Notes: generated from the sequence alone by a model not told the origin. Shown: positions 21,040-31,365, counted from the first letter of the stretch. The stretch is 64,000 bases of DNA from Symbiodinium natans (GCA_905221605.1 CAJNDS010002273.1:310001-374000); one strand, 5' to 3'. Made by a program: numbers and translations.

Positions 21040-21095
21040 CCTCGCGCACGTCGGCAATGTTCGCCTTCTTGCGAGCAAGCTAGAGGTAAAAGCGT
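21040..21095 (-). CDS. putative exon, unrecognised
   Basis: It reads LARKKANIADVRE before a GC donor (GCGAG|GCGTG). Helical composition; no family recognised. Confidence 0.3.
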
Positions 21096-21309
21096 ACGAG
21101 ATAACATGACTGTTCAAGAAATCCCTCAAATATGCCCAACGCCTCCAAACCCTAAGCTCTTTTGCAGCAGCATGTCTCCTCACCACTGCCTGCCTTGCCC
21201 CTCTTCCCCAGAAGCCCAGGACAACCCACGACTCAGCACTGCTGACAGGAGCATCCTGGGGCACCTTACAGGAAAGCACTGCGCGGACAAATTGCAGGTC
21301 TAGCTGTGA

Positions 21310-21417
21310 AGCCCTAAGCCCTAAGCCCGAAGCCCTAAACCCCCCTAAACCCTAAACCCTAAACCCTAAACCCTAAACCCTAAACTTTTAAACCCTAAAC
21401 CCTAAACCCTAAACCCC
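21310..21417 (-). repeat. interstitial telomere-like tract (CCCTAAA)
   Basis: About 14 units with CCCTAAG and CCCGAAG variants at one end. Confidence 0.95.
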
Positions 21418-21427
21418 ATCCTACGAC

Positions 21428-21489
21428 CCCCGAAGCCGACTCCAAAGCCCGGCATTTCTCTTGGTGCCCACGCTGTGACCGAGTCGGTC
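21428..21489 (-). CDS. putative exon, unrecognised
   Basis: 62 nt, acceptor CCCAG|G and GT donor. It reads TDSVTAWAPREMPGFGVGFG. It is bracketed by two telomere-like tracts. Confidence 0.45.
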
Positions 21490-21521
21490 CTGGGATCAAC
21501 TCCCAATGTGTGTCATTTATT

Positions 21522-21663
21522 CGGTTTAGGGTTTAGGGTTTAGGGGTTTAGGGGTTTAGGGGTTTAGGGGTTTAGGGGTTTAGGGGTTTAGGGGTTTAGG
21601 GGTTTAGGGGTTTAGGGGTTTAGGGGTTTGGGGGCTTAGGGGTTTAGGGTTTAGGGTTTAGGG
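21522..21663 (+). repeat. telomere-like tract with homogenised TTTAGGGG block
   Basis: TTTAGGG units flank about 11 copies of an 8-mer TTTAGGGG (about 21,540-21,625). The regular extra G shows local spread of a variant. Confidence 0.95.
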
Positions 21664-21773
21664 TGGTTTTGGGATGCTTCCTTAGGGGGGTGTTACCATC
21701 TTAAGGGGTACCTGAATAGGGGAATCCTACTCTTTGGGGATTTTTCTTTGGGGTCCCCTATTTTCGTAAACTC

Positions 21774-21882
21774 ACTTATGCTAACAGTCGGTACGATAAT
21801 CCCTGTTAAGGACTAATCGGGGTACGAAAATTCCTGCTAAGGACTGCTAGTGCCTAGTATTAGTATAAGGGGGAACATCACA
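21774..21882. mobile_element. inverted-repeat element, family C, diverged copy
   Basis: Related to the element at 25,987-26,094: it shares TGCTAACAGT, the central GGGGTACGA and the end TATAAGGGGGAACATC. No coding capacity. The remaining 21.66-22.30 kb is similar non-coding filler. Confidence 0.5.
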
Positions 21883-22303
21883 CGTCATCTATATGGCCAC
21901 TTCTCTAGAAGTATGGTTTATGGTTTAGTGTTCCTACTTGGGGTACCCAAAAAGGGACCTTGATTTAGAGAAGCGACCATATAAGGACTAAGCCCTTCCT
22001 CCGGCCCCTAACACGCAATACCCTATATTATAGTGCATGGGGAATATTAAACCCTGGGGGTAGGTTTAATATGAGGGGGAGCGGACTATTTCGTGCGAAC
22101 TGGCAACACTGGCAGCGCTGCGAAAAGGTGTGCTCTTTAGCATGCTTCCAGTATGACCGTACGGGGCACAACTGCAGAACAGGGTCGGCTCGTCCATAGT
22201 CAGCCGCCATCTCCGACGATCTGCAGACAGATTGCTGCTTCGCAGGGGCGTCTAAGCAATTGGGGAAAGTACGTCGAGGTCCTACCTGTTGAAACATCAA
22301 GAC

Positions 22304-22400
22304 TCGTCGCCCCAAGCAAGGTGGAACTCTGCGTTTTGGAGCTGCCACAACTGACCAACTGGCATCCCGAGAATTCCTGTAATGGCCTGGGCAAGCTCCC
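22304..22400 (-). CDS. putative exon, possibly histidine-phosphatase-like
   Basis: 97 nt, acceptor GCAG|GG and GT donor. It reads GELAQAITGILGMPVGQLWQ then LQNAEFHLAWGDE. The L-x-x-x-L-x-G-x-x-L-x-x-L-W-x-L-x-N pattern recalls the C-terminal helix of phosphoglycerate-mutase-like enzymes, but no catalytic residue is visible. Confidence 0.4.
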
Positions 22401-22681
22401 CTGCTGCCGGCGACATGAAGGATAGGTGGTGAAACCACTTCCACAGTGCCGGTAAAGGTGTAAGTCAAGAGTTGGGGTACACTCGCCATCGGCAATGGGG
22501 ATCTATGCTAGATTGTTCATCACGCTGCCATCGAGCAGGAAGCTATCACCGGTACGATGGGTTGTTGGCCTGCGCCTCTGAAATGTCCCTTAAGGGGAAA
22601 ACTTCGGCGTCTTGGAATCGAAAGTTCAGAGCTTCACGTCGATTCGGGAGAACTCGGGTGCTGGAATGAGAACTCGCGGAC

Positions 22682-22765
22682 CAAGAACAAACACGCATCG
22701 GCGATGATGCTAATGATGCGGCCGACGCGCTTCTGTTGCGTTGCTTCAGGATCTCCGTGCTTAGG
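22682..22765 (-). CDS. putative exon, unrecognised
   Basis: 84 nt, exactly 28 codons, acceptor CTGAG|CCT and GT donor. It reads PKHGDPEATQQKRVGRIISI then IADACLFL, a basic stretch running into a hydrophobic segment. Confidence 0.45.
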
Positions 22766-22957
22766 CTCAGAATGGAACGTTGGACGGGCTTGTGACCGCG
22801 AATCTGTTGCGCCTTTGTGGGTGTGCGGTTGGCGCACGCTCCCTGTGATATCTTGTCGGCCCCGGAGCCAAGGCCACACTTTACTAGGCTGTCTTGGCAG
22901 GCGCTTGTGTTCCTTCAGTCAATTCGCAAGCTCATCTCTCGATGCGAGCTTTGTGTC

Positions 22958-22998
22958 ATGTCACGCTTGATGTCACGCTTGATGTCACGCTTGACGTC
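22958..22998 (+). repeat. short tandem repeat, 13-bp unit
   Basis: Three copies of TTGATGTCACGC-like sequence. The following 23.0-23.87 kb holds one long minus-strand open frame (about 23,345-23,575, including GLDGDGIATVLMFQAGW) that may be chance. Confidence 0.7.
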
Positions 22999-23872
22999 TG
23001 CTAGCATCACATCATGCTTGCATCCGTAACTGGATGGCCGGTTAAAGCCGCATGAATGTGCACACTTTACATAGGTGCAGGGCTGACGCGCCAGCGAGAA
23101 TGAGAAAGCAAGATGTGAGACATGTGAAGCGGGATATGTCAATGTACCAGGACACGAATGCTATGGCAAGATAGGGTTCGAAGAAGCGATCGGAGCAACT
23201 CATGGACTCCGATAGGGCCTATAGCTGCTCATTATGAAGATGCATATGGCTCTGGTTATGATATGGTTATGACTCATGTTCATGAAGCTTGTTGAGCCTT
23301 CTTGCACTGTCACGTGCTTCGAGGTTCTGGACAGCTTCTTTTTAAGACCGCAATTGTGTTCGTCGCCGGCGCATTCTCAGGAGATCTTGCCACATGTCTT
23401 GTAACAATACGGCGAACGCAGAAACAGCGCTGTGGCTGATGCATGTGTGGCAAACTCCTGGAGGCATGGAGGAGTTAATCCATCCTGCTTGAAACATTAG
23501 CACTGTCGCAATTCCGTCGCCATCTAAACCCGCACTGAAAGCATCTACCCAAGCTCGAGGTGGCTTTGTGCTACGGCATGAGTCCGAGAGCCCTGTGTTG
23601 TCAAGAGAGTATGCAGAAAACCAATCTCAGCGCCTAGTGCGCTCACAGAACAGCGCTGCCACCTGATCGTGCCATCAATCTTGAGCATGAGTGAACCAGT
23701 TTCCCTACGTCGTCTTCGAATTCCTTACAAGACCATGAGGCCTCGCATGGTCAACCCCTCTAGATTTCAGATGCCAACATGGAACCGGCTATGTCGAGTA
23801 GCTGCCACCACTCTTAGTCAAGCAGCGTTTCAGCCCACCTGAGCTGTGAACCTCTCCTTCATTTTGGTGTTG

Positions 23873-23938
23873 AGGTTTAGGGTTTAGGGTTTAGGGTTTA
23901 GGGTTTAGGGTTTAGGGTTTAGGGTTTAGGGTTTAGGG
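23873..23938 (+). repeat. interstitial telomere-like tract
   Basis: Nine TTTAGGG units. Confidence 0.95.
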
Positions 23939-23939
23939 G

Positions 23940-24045
23940 TCTGAGGAACGCCTGTGCACAGGCCCGCTCGCGCCTTTCCCATCTCAGCCGCTAGCAACTC
24001 ATGGGCCATCCGTGTCCGTCTCTTGTGTCGAGTCTATAACACTGG
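23940..24045 (-). CDS. putative exon, unrecognised
   Basis: It reads TRHKRRTRMAHELLAAEMGK then ARAGLCTG. It directly abuts the telomere-like tract at its 3' side. Confidence 0.4.
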
Positions 24046-24336
24046 GCTCGGCAAACTTCGCTGTAAGGCAGACGTCGATGCAACTCTTCAACCGATGAAC
24101 ATTATTAATATTATTTCTACTACTATTACTATTATTATTACTACTATTATTACTACTATTACTATTATCTCAAAATGTCATTTAACATTTGAAAGGACAT
24201 CACCCGAAAAGACCCCAACAGGTCAGGAGATCAGAGTTCAGAGACGCTGCTGAAAGCCGACTCCTAAGTCCTACAAGCAACTATAGCAACTCACAGCAAC
24301 AGCTCCGCATCCTGTTTTTCGGAGTTCGGCTGCTTG

Positions 24337-24441
24337 ACTACTAATTGCTTAAGAACCCTGGAAAAGAAATAAATTAGAGTATTCCTTGGGATGATGATTT
24401 TTTTAAAATTCTTTTGGGGTTCTTAAGCACATTGCAGTCTA
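24337..24441. mobile_element. MITE-like element, family A, copy 1
   Basis: About 105 bp with terminal inverted repeats: left TACTAATTGCTTAAGAACCC, right GGGTTCTTAAGCACATTGCA. Non-coding, AT-richer than its surroundings. It lies about 10 bp past the stop codon of the 24,451 exon. Confidence 0.8.
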
Positions 24442-24450
24442 GTGCCCCCA

Positions 24451-24531
24451 TCACTTCATGGTGGCGACGATGCCGACTGTCAAAACGAGGCCCGCCAGAG
24501 TGCCAAGCAAGATATTGGCGGGGAGGTTGCC
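24451..24531 (-). CDS. C-terminal transmembrane exon with stop
   Basis: 81 nt, acceptor TGTAG|GGC, ends TGA. It reads GNLPANILLGTLAGLVLTVG then IVATMK. A single hydrophobic helix at the very C terminus. It is likely the last exon of the gene whose other exons lie at 26.2-27.5 kb. Confidence 0.7.
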   Translation of the reverse strand, partial: GNLPANILLGTLAGLVLTVGIVATMK

Positions 24532-24547
24532 CTACACAGGGGGGCTG

Positions 24548-24590
24548 ATGAGGGTTTAGGGTTTAGGGTTTAGAGTTTAGGGTTTAGGGA
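24548..24590 (+). repeat. interstitial telomere-like tract
   Basis: Six units, one TTTAGAG. Confidence 0.9.
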
Positions 24591-24808
24591 TGAGTCTGCT
24601 CTTAAGAAGATCCTTGTAGCGTCTTTAAGCCAACCAAAACAAACCAAGACGTCAATATTCTGGTGAAAAAGTTGAGAATTGTTGATGAGATCTTGGGACA
24701 TCGCCTGCCTTTACCCGGGCCATTCGATCATTGGCGTAGAGAACAGCCCCATAACCTCAAACTTCGACAGTGGATCCTACAGCTCCTACAACTGCCTAAC
24801 TAAACCAG

Positions 24809-24981
24809 GTTTAGGGCTTAGGGTTCCTGAACCCTACACCCTACCCTAAACCCTAAACCCTAAACCCTAAACCCTAAACCCTAAACCCTAAACCCTAAAC
24901 CCTAAACCCTAAACCCTAAACCCTAAACCCTAAACCCTAAACCCTAAACCCTAACCCTAAACCTACACCCTAAACCCTACG
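24809..24981. repeat. telomere-like tract with head-to-head junction
   Basis: About two TTTAGGG units (24,809-24,823) are followed after a few bases by about 22 CCCTAAA units. TTTAGGG to CCCTAAA is the orientation expected at an end-to-end joined telomere, although the left arm is very short. Confidence 0.9.
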
Positions 24982-25284
24982 ACTGCTTTTTTTGCCCAAC
25001 TTCAACTGCTGCGATTCCGAGGGACAACGCAGCGCAGCCCACGCGCAGGTAATTGCGGCCGTTGTCCAAGGGAAGACGTAGCCACCAAGTATGAACTCCA
25101 AGACCATTGGGAAGACCTTGGCGGGGTTTGGTCATAGGGTTTAGGGGTATGGAGTTTGCAGGGGATTTAGGGTTTAGGGTTTGCAGGGGTTTATAGGGTT
25201 AATAGTGTTATAGGCTTGTGGGGGTGTTTCTTTTTTGGGGCCACGCGCCGAGGTAGTACTTCGGGACAACTGCAATTTCTTGAA

Positions 25285-25409
25285 ACTACTGCTTAAGCTA
25301 CCCAGAAAAGCAAAAAACAACCATACCTATATTGCCCTCACAAGGAATAACATTTCTTTGGCGGGGGGGAGGGGGGGGGGGGTGGTTCTTAAGCAATTAA
25401 TCAGTAGTA
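25285..25409. mobile_element. MITE-like element, family A, copy 2
   Basis: About 125 bp; left ACTACTGCTTAAGCTACCC, right GGTTCTTAAGCAATTAATCA. It contains a G-run (25,363-25,382), apparently expanded inside the element. Confidence 0.75.
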
Positions 25410-25986
25410 ACAGAGTGGTCTCGGAGGGAGGCTTTCCGCCGCTGTGGGAGGGTTCTCGAGTTTAGCGTAAACTTCCGGCAATTTCTCGTTGTTTGACGCT
25501 GCGTTGCGCAGTTTGTTTTGTTCCATGGAGGGTGGGGCTTGGAGTAAAGTGGTCGTTTGCCTCACTTTTGGCACTTTTTCAACGGCCAATAGTACTTTTT
25601 TTCTGGGTTTGGGCTTGGGGGTGTGGGACACTGCTTCCATCTTCCCCTAAACCCTCTAAAACCTAAACCCTAAACCTTCTGCATGCCCCTTCCCGAAACA
25701 CTGCTGAAGCAGTGAAGCTACGTGACAGCAGTGGCGTGCGAAAACAGAAAGTTTTCCGTTGCCAAAACCCCACGCTTTCAAAAATCAAGAACATTCCACG
25801 GCGACGAAAAAACTAAACTCGCCTTGTTCTTGGGTTAGAGGGTCAGTAGTTTGGGGCTTTGGGGTATGACATGTTTCACCCCCCGCCTGCTCCACGTGGT
25901 TCTGGACTGCACGCTGCGCCCGGTTGAAGCGACCAAAGGGTTCCGCGTCATCCATTAAAACCTTGGGCTAATTTTGGTCGTGTGTT

Positions 25987-26094
25987 GGGATGCTCCCCCT
26001 TATACTAACAGTCCTTAATAGGGATCATCGTACCCCCTAGTATCATCCCAAAGAATGGCATTAATGACTGTTAGTGTAAGGGGGGAACATCCCA
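25987..26094. mobile_element. inverted-repeat element, family C
   Basis: About 108 bp. Left TGCTCCCCCTTATACTAACA mirrors right TGTTAGTGTAAGGGGGGAAC; the arms continue inward. Non-coding. A diverged copy lies at 21,774-21,882. Confidence 0.8.
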
Positions 26095-26158
26095 AGTTGC
26101 GTGTCTTGTACTCAGTCTTGTCCTTTGCATGATGGACACCCGAACAGGTCACTTTCAC

Positions 26159-26227
26159 CTGTGGCCCAGGCCAATGCTCCATCGGCAGTCCCGCCAACCA
26201 CCTTGTAGGCATGCTGGTCCTCGCAGG
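26159..26227 (-). CDS. putative exon, unrecognised
   Basis: 69 nt, acceptor GTGGAG|CC and donor CACAG|GTGAAA. It reads CEDQHAYKVVGGTADGALAW then AT(G). Confidence 0.55.
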
Positions 26228-26277
26228 CTCCACAGGGTTTAGGGTTTAGGGTTTAGGGTTTGGGTTTAGGGTTTTAG
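26228..26277 (+). repeat. interstitial telomere-like tract
   Basis: About seven units. It begins within ten bases of the exon at 26,159-26,227. Confidence 0.95.
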
Positions 26278-26374
26278 GTCCATGCCCTTCTGTGAAACTT
26301 CGCTCTCTGCTGCAAAGGCCTCCCAACCTCTGCATTGCTCTACGGGTGTAGGGGCGGGTCCGGCACGTTCACGC

Positions 26375-26470
26375 CGCAGTCACGTCGGGCGTTGCCCAGG
26401 CTTGCTTGCATCAGGCCCATCGTGAGCCTCCTTGACTGAGTTCAGGGACTCACTGTACCGATCGAGCACT
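26375..26470 (-). CDS. putative exon, unrecognised
   Basis: It reads LDRYSESLNSVKEAHDGPDA with acceptor GCAAG|TG and a possible GC donor (AAGGAG|GCTCAC). Confidence 0.4.
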
Positions 26471-27012
26471 TGCTATTACCTGCTCCCGGCCTGACGGAAA
26501 TCTCGGCACGAAATCTGTCAGTCGTTCTGAGAAAACCGACAATGACAAGACAAACTCATGACGTCTCTCCAAAGGCTTCACAAATCTTGAGGGACAGGGC
26601 GGGGTCCTCCCAAAGCCAACTCCAAACCCTTGGGGGGGGGGGGGGGGATCCCTGAAAGTTCCCTAGAAGTCCACCTTTTTGGGGACCGGAAGTCCCAGGC
26701 TTTTGACCTGGGAATGGCCCCAACAAACGCATAAACAAGTGCTCTTAAGCCAAGGCCAACAAAACTTCAGACCTTTCGTCCGGCTCCTCTCGTTTCAAGG
26801 AGCCGCAAAGAACCGCTATAAAATCAAAAACGGCAACAAGGGAAAACAATCGCATTATGACAAACAGGCGCCTTCTCAGCTTCGTATGACAGAACCAAAA
26901 AGAGAACCCGGAAGCAAGGTACGGCAACTAAGCGCTATGGCCAAAACACCACAAGTCGACAATCAAACGGCCTGAAGGCCTACATCCTGCCATCACCATG
27001 TTTAGCAAGCTA

Positions 27013-27046
27013 CCTAAACCCTAAACCCTAAACCCTAAACCCTAAA
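27013..27046 (-). repeat. interstitial telomere-like tract
   Basis: Five CCCTAAA units. The 26.47-27.0 kb stretch has a G-run (26,632-26,647) and low-value frames only. Confidence 0.95.
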
Positions 27047-27201
27047 CGAAGGCCGCTGGGGCTCAAGAAAAACACGGTCAAGTAGAGAGGGCCGGCGCTC
27101 ATGGCCGCGATGTGGTCTATGCGGTCCTCACCAGGACTGTATGCAAAAAAAGTTTCGGGTTTTTTTCCCTCCTGCACAGCTGGGGCGAATCCGCATGGTT
27201 T

Positions 27202-27255
27202 CGGGTTTAGGGTTTAGGGTTTAGGGTTTAGGGTTTAGGGTTTAGGGTTTAGGGC
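27202..27255 (+). repeat. interstitial telomere-like tract
   Basis: About seven and a half TTTAGGG units. A short CCCTAAA-type tract (27,376-27,420) lies 8 bp from the next exon. Confidence 0.95.
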
Positions 27256-27427
27256 TAGAAAGCCTGGGAGTCCAACTGAGCGACTCGTGCGCAACATTTG
27301 ACAGCTACCATTGCTCGGTTTCGAGCCCTGGCAGACAAGTCTTGATTTAAAGCACCACCGAGGAATCAAGCATCTCCCCAAACCCTAAACCCTAAGCCCT
27401 ACACCCTACACCCTAAACCCGAAGCAC

Positions 27428-27547
27428 CTGAACGAAGGAGCTGCGCTTCATGGCCATGACCGCGCCAATGATCCCGGGGAGCAGAGAGACCATCATGAAG
27501 ATGGGAAAGAACACAAAGAAGTTGGTCTTGTCCATCCCCATTTTGGC
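27428..27547 (-). CDS. transmembrane exon
   Basis: 120 nt, exactly 40 codons, acceptor GCAG|GCC and donor TTCAG|GTGCTT. It reads AKMGMDKTNFFVFFPIFMMV then SLLPGIIGAVMAMKRSSFVQ: one hydrophobic helix between basic ends. With the C-terminal exon at 24,451-24,531 it suggests a small two-helix membrane protein. No family recognised. Confidence 0.7.
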
Positions 27548-27810
27548 CTGCTCGTCTTCAAGTCTTCACTCCACCGACTTCATCTGAGTCGAAGATCTGA
27601 AGCTTATAATACGAACTTGCATCATATTATTATTATAATCATTACTACAAATAAAAATATTCATAATAGTAATAGTAGTAAAAATAATAAATGAAAGTGT
27701 TGATATGATATAACAATATTACAGAATAACATTGTTAACGGCAGATCTTCTCACATTACTTACCGTCCATCTAGGAGTTCCAGGGCTGCCCTACATCCTG
27801 CGGCACCATG

Positions 27811-27929
27811 ACTGCTACTATTGCTTAAGAAGCCCAAAAGGATGTGTAAAAAACACTAATCCCTATATTACCCTTAATAAGGAAGAATATTTGTGTTTTT
27901 CGGTGGGTTCTTAAGCAATTACAGTAGTA
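27811..27929. mobile_element. MITE-like element, family A, copy 3
   Basis: About 119 bp; left GCTACTATTGCTTAAGAAGC, right GGGTTCTTAAGCAATTACAG. Both arms match copies 1 and 2. Confidence 0.8.
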
Positions 27930-28011
27930 GATGATGTTACCCGAGTGATGCTGGCAGCACCAGCTTCAGATCACGTCTCAATTCTGCAAGAAGCCAGCCC
28001 AAGTCGGCCCT

Positions 28012-28137
28012 AATAGGGGATAGGATTAGGGGGACCGTTGGGGATATAGACCCTCTGAATAAGGTCTCTGTTTAAGAGAGCCAGAAGAGGGTAAAGAAGG
28101 CGTTCCCTTTTAAGGGTCCCCCTTATCCTACCTAGGA
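28012..28137. mobile_element. MITE-like element, family B, copy 1
   Basis: About 125 bp, near-identical to 46,111-46,233. Left arm GGATAGGATTAGGGGGACC; right arm GGGTCCCCCTTATCCTACC. Non-coding. Confidence 0.85.
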
Positions 28138-28578
28138 CCTAAGCATTTTTGCAACAAACTTTGTAGCTAGGAGTCGAAGTCGGAGGTGGCCGGGTCAGGG
28201 CGAGACATGGCTGCTGGCAGATGGCGAGCAAGCAGGGCGCCGGTGTGGATGCTCGAGCTTCTACGCTGCAATCTTTTGCTCCATTTGGATGCCTTTAAGG
28301 GGGGGGGCGGGGCTTAGGGCCTCAAGACAGTCGAATCTCGTGGCTGGCAACTTGTGTAGGGCATAGATCAGCTGTACAGAACAGAACAACTCCAGGCAGA
28401 ACACTGCATATGAGTGCCCTGCGCCGCACTTGAGGCGGTGTTCCCTTCAGGGAGGAGGTGCCAGCGCCTTTAGGAGCGCAAAGCCACGCAAACGTGTAGC
28501 ACGGGCAGGACCAGGGAGGGCTGACACGTCCAATGTCCATCTTCCACATCTTTCTAGGGTTTAGGGTTTAGGCCCGGC

Positions 28579-28723
28579 CTGCATTGAGTTGGATGCCAAG
28601 CTTGTCCATGATACTCTTGTGCGCCTCGCCGGACAAATCGCTTGCAGGAGTCTTGTGCAAAACGTCAACTGCCCGCAGAAAAGCACCTCGGGACTCCATG
28701 TCGTGGCCCGATTCCGAATGGTC
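28579..28723 (-). CDS. putative exon, unrecognised soluble segment
   Basis: 145 nt, acceptor GCTCAG|GAC and GC donor (ATGCAG|GCCGGG). It reads DHSESGHDMESRGAFLRAVD then VLHKTPASDLSGEAHKSIMD. Helical, charged. It probably belongs with 28,839-28,929 and 28,987-29,072. Confidence 0.6.
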
Positions 28724-28838
28724 CTGAGCGAAGAGGACAAGATTTGGGAGCTCAGCTTTAAAATCCAATTTCAGAGATTTGGGAACACCGGCTCCACGGC
28801 ACTGTGCCTTCTTGGACAGAAAAACTTGCTATTTCAGC

Positions 28839-28929
28839 ATTTCAGGTCTGGCAGCTGGGGCAGCTGGGAACCACACTCGACGAGCTCCAGCACCTCGCTG
28901 TCACTGGAGTCATCGGCATCATCATCCGC
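28839..28929 (-). CDS. putative acidic exon
   Basis: 91 nt, acceptor GTCCAG|GCG and GC donor (GAAAT|GCTGAA). It reads ADDDADDSSDSEVLELVECG then SQLPQLPDLK. Confidence 0.6.
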
Positions 28930-28986
28930 CTGGACATTTATGCACGTGGAATCTGCCTACATGTCGGGCTTAGGATTTCGGGCTTA

Positions 28987-29072
28987 CGTAGGGTTCTCCT
29001 GGACCAAATGCAGCGATCTCACATTCAGCAAGGGCCTTGGCAGCGACACGCTCCGCCTCTCGCCGGGTCGGC
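28987..29072 (-). CDS. putative exon, helical
   Basis: 86 nt, acceptor TCCGAG|G and donor CCCTAC|GTAAGC. It reads PTRREAERVAAKALAECEIA then AFGPGEPY. Confidence 0.55.
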
Positions 29073-29311
29073 CTCGGAGGGGCGAGCAACGCTCCTTTTC
29101 TCCCTGACAGAACGGCACCTCTAACAGAAAAAACCCCTGGCCCCAAAACCTGGTCTGGCACTTGCCCCGTTTAAGATCTCTACAGAACTAAGGGCGGGGA
29201 GGGGGGCGGGGGGGACGCATCAAACCTAGTAGCTCGAAAGCCCTTTGAAATTTGTGAGGGGTTTTAGCATGTTCGGAGAACCTGAGAAGTGTGCAAGACC
29301 AGGGTTGTTTT

Positions 29312-29392
29312 TTAGGGTTTGATTCGGGGTTTAGGGTTTAGGGTTTAGGGTATAGGGTTTAGGGTTTAGGGTTTAGGGTTTAGGGTTTAGGG
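29312..29392 (+). repeat. interstitial telomere-like tract
   Basis: About 11 TTTAGGG units. The region 29.4-29.86 kb holds open frames on both strands, none convincing. Confidence 0.95.
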
Positions 29393-29860
29393 ACAAACTG
29401 CTCGCTGATGATGCTGGCTGACGTCATTGACCGCCCTGTCCCTGACACCGGCACCCTGCCGCAATCCAATGTCCCAACTTCCCACTGCGTGGCTGGACGG
29501 TGTATCCAGGGAAAGATGCATGAATAAGTATATAGAATGGCACGGCTTGTTGCGTGGCATGCCAGTGGAGGAGCACAGGCCAAGCGACGGTGTCAGCGAA
29601 CGAAGTCTGGAGTTTCGTGACGCCTGGCCGTTCAGTGGCAAGTCAACATCTTCGGCAAAAGCTCATGCGAGCTTCCACCTCTTGGTCGACTTTTTTGTGT
29701 AAGCTGCATGAAGCTGTCTTCTTCGGGCGGCTGAGTAAGTCGACATGGAGTTCAGACTTGCATTTGCCTACTTGCACGTAGGGTCGTGCCAAAGTGTCTG
29801 TGTGCTCATAGCAACACCAAGCGACTAGCCTGACTCAGCACTGCAGCTTTTTTTATCCTC

Positions 29861-29944
29861 TCACGCTGGATACTCCCGCTGCATGGCTTCGATGTAGGCA
29901 TCTTCATTGGCCAGCATGCGGCCACCGTCGAGTTTGTCAAGGAC
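29861..29944 (-). CDS. C-terminal exon with stop, unrecognised protein
   Basis: 84 nt including TGA, acceptor GTCCAG|GTC. It reads VLDKLDGGRMLANEDAYIEA then MQREYPA. It looks like the end of the gene represented by the exons at 32.1-33.6 kb. Confidence 0.65.
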   Translation of the reverse strand, partial: VLDKLDGGRMLANEDAYIEAMQREYPA

Positions 29945-30788
29945 CTGGACATCGCATGACTTGTCCATTCGGGCGCCGGGGGCGGGGGGGGGAGGGGGGC
30001 GGGGGCCTACATAGCTCAATGGAAAAGGCTACTTTTTATGATTTTATGAAGCTTCAGATGTGCATCATGCCCAGGATCGGGGCTTCGAATCATGCGGCCA
30101 AGTGCGGTACGGCCCTTTCGCGCTCTAGCGCGCACACAGTAGAACGCCCATTTCGCCCTAAACCAGTGCTATTTAGAGGCAAGCATGCACGAAACATGTT
30201 TAGCTTGAAGCGCATGGGCCTTTGCTGTTGGAGGTGTGTAATTATGATTGTTGGGGTTTCGCTCTTCAGAAGAAGCATGTTTCAGTGCCCTGATGTGGCC
30301 TGAGATGACCTGAGTTCATCGCATTTGGCAGTGAAGCAGTGAAAGGTCACCTTGTGGTCTTCGCGTGCGAAGCTGCTTTGTCGATCCCGCAGGAAAGCTT
30401 CCTAGCTCATGTCGGCAGGATGTGCCAAGACCTTGCTGACCCGTGCTCATCTTTCACGAACTTTCGTGGAGCTTCCCTGGGCCTTTCGCGGATGGCCCCG
30501 GTCAAGCACTTACGTGACCTTGACAGTTGTACGAACAGGCTGGGGCAACGAGCCAATAAAAACAGTAGCACTTGCATGGTTGCTGGAAGCTCTACTCGCG
30601 CCGCCCCTTTCGCGGAACCTACCGCGGTGCTTTCGCGCTTCTTTCGCCATGCGCATTGCCAGAACTAGGGTTTTTAGGCTGGAACCCACGTCAGTGAGTC
30701 GTTGCAAGCTCTGGTCACCCTGTTGTCCTGTCATCCCACAGCCTGCTGCACTCGATGCGTGGCGTTGTCGCCCCAGCCTAAGGAACGG

Positions 30789-30821
30789 ATTTAGGGTTTA
30801 GGGTTTAGGGTTTAGGGTTGC
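30789..30821 (+). repeat. interstitial telomere-like tract
   Basis: Four and a half units. The 29.95-30.79 kb stretch before it has a G-run (29,982-30,003) and open frames without support. Confidence 0.9.
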
Positions 30822-31149
30822 TCCAGGAGGTGTCCCGTAAGGCCCTGATGATAAGGGAATCCTACGATTTGGGGGTCTATGTTCGGGGTCCCGTAAACCT
30901 TCCACTGAGGGACGAAGGGTTACTATTCGGCACAGCGGGCGGCCCTCGTCCCATCAATTTTGCCTCCAGATGCCTTCTCCCCAAGGAAGGCAGGTCCAGC
31001 CCACGACCCCAAAAAGTCCCAGCCAAAATTTTCCCCCAAGTAAACGCACCGCAATCTGGACACATGTTATCCACCATGAACTGGAACAAGCCTTTCCCCT
31101 AGGGACCGCAAGTCCCAGCCACAAGTTTCATGTGAGTTTTTGCAACCTT

Positions 31150-31365
31150 CCACATGCACCGAAAAAGCCAAACACCATGTCAACGCAGCGAAACGATGCA
31201 TCTACGACATCATACTTTTTGCATACATTGACATGCACGAAAGCCAAGTCAAACACCACCTAAACACAGCGAAACGCCGCATCCACATGCACGAAAATGC
31301 ATGCATAACACCATCTAACGGATCTAACGCAGCGAAAAGCTGCATTCTAGTCGATCTTCGAGCCA
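31150..31365. repeat. degenerate tandem repeat
   Basis: Three units share AACACCA(T/C)(G/C)T...ACGCAGCGAAA(C/A)G(A/C)(T/C)GCAT, spaced about 65-75 bp. Open frames here come from the repeat. The flanking 30.84-32.12 kb contains no exon that I can support. Confidence 0.55.

Noticed and set aside
30003-30100. tRNA-like sequence (TAGCTCAATGG and GCTTCGAATC)
   Set aside because: The A-box and B-box resemblance is real, but the arms do not pair into a cloverleaf and the spacing is too long. At most a tRNA-derived remnant.
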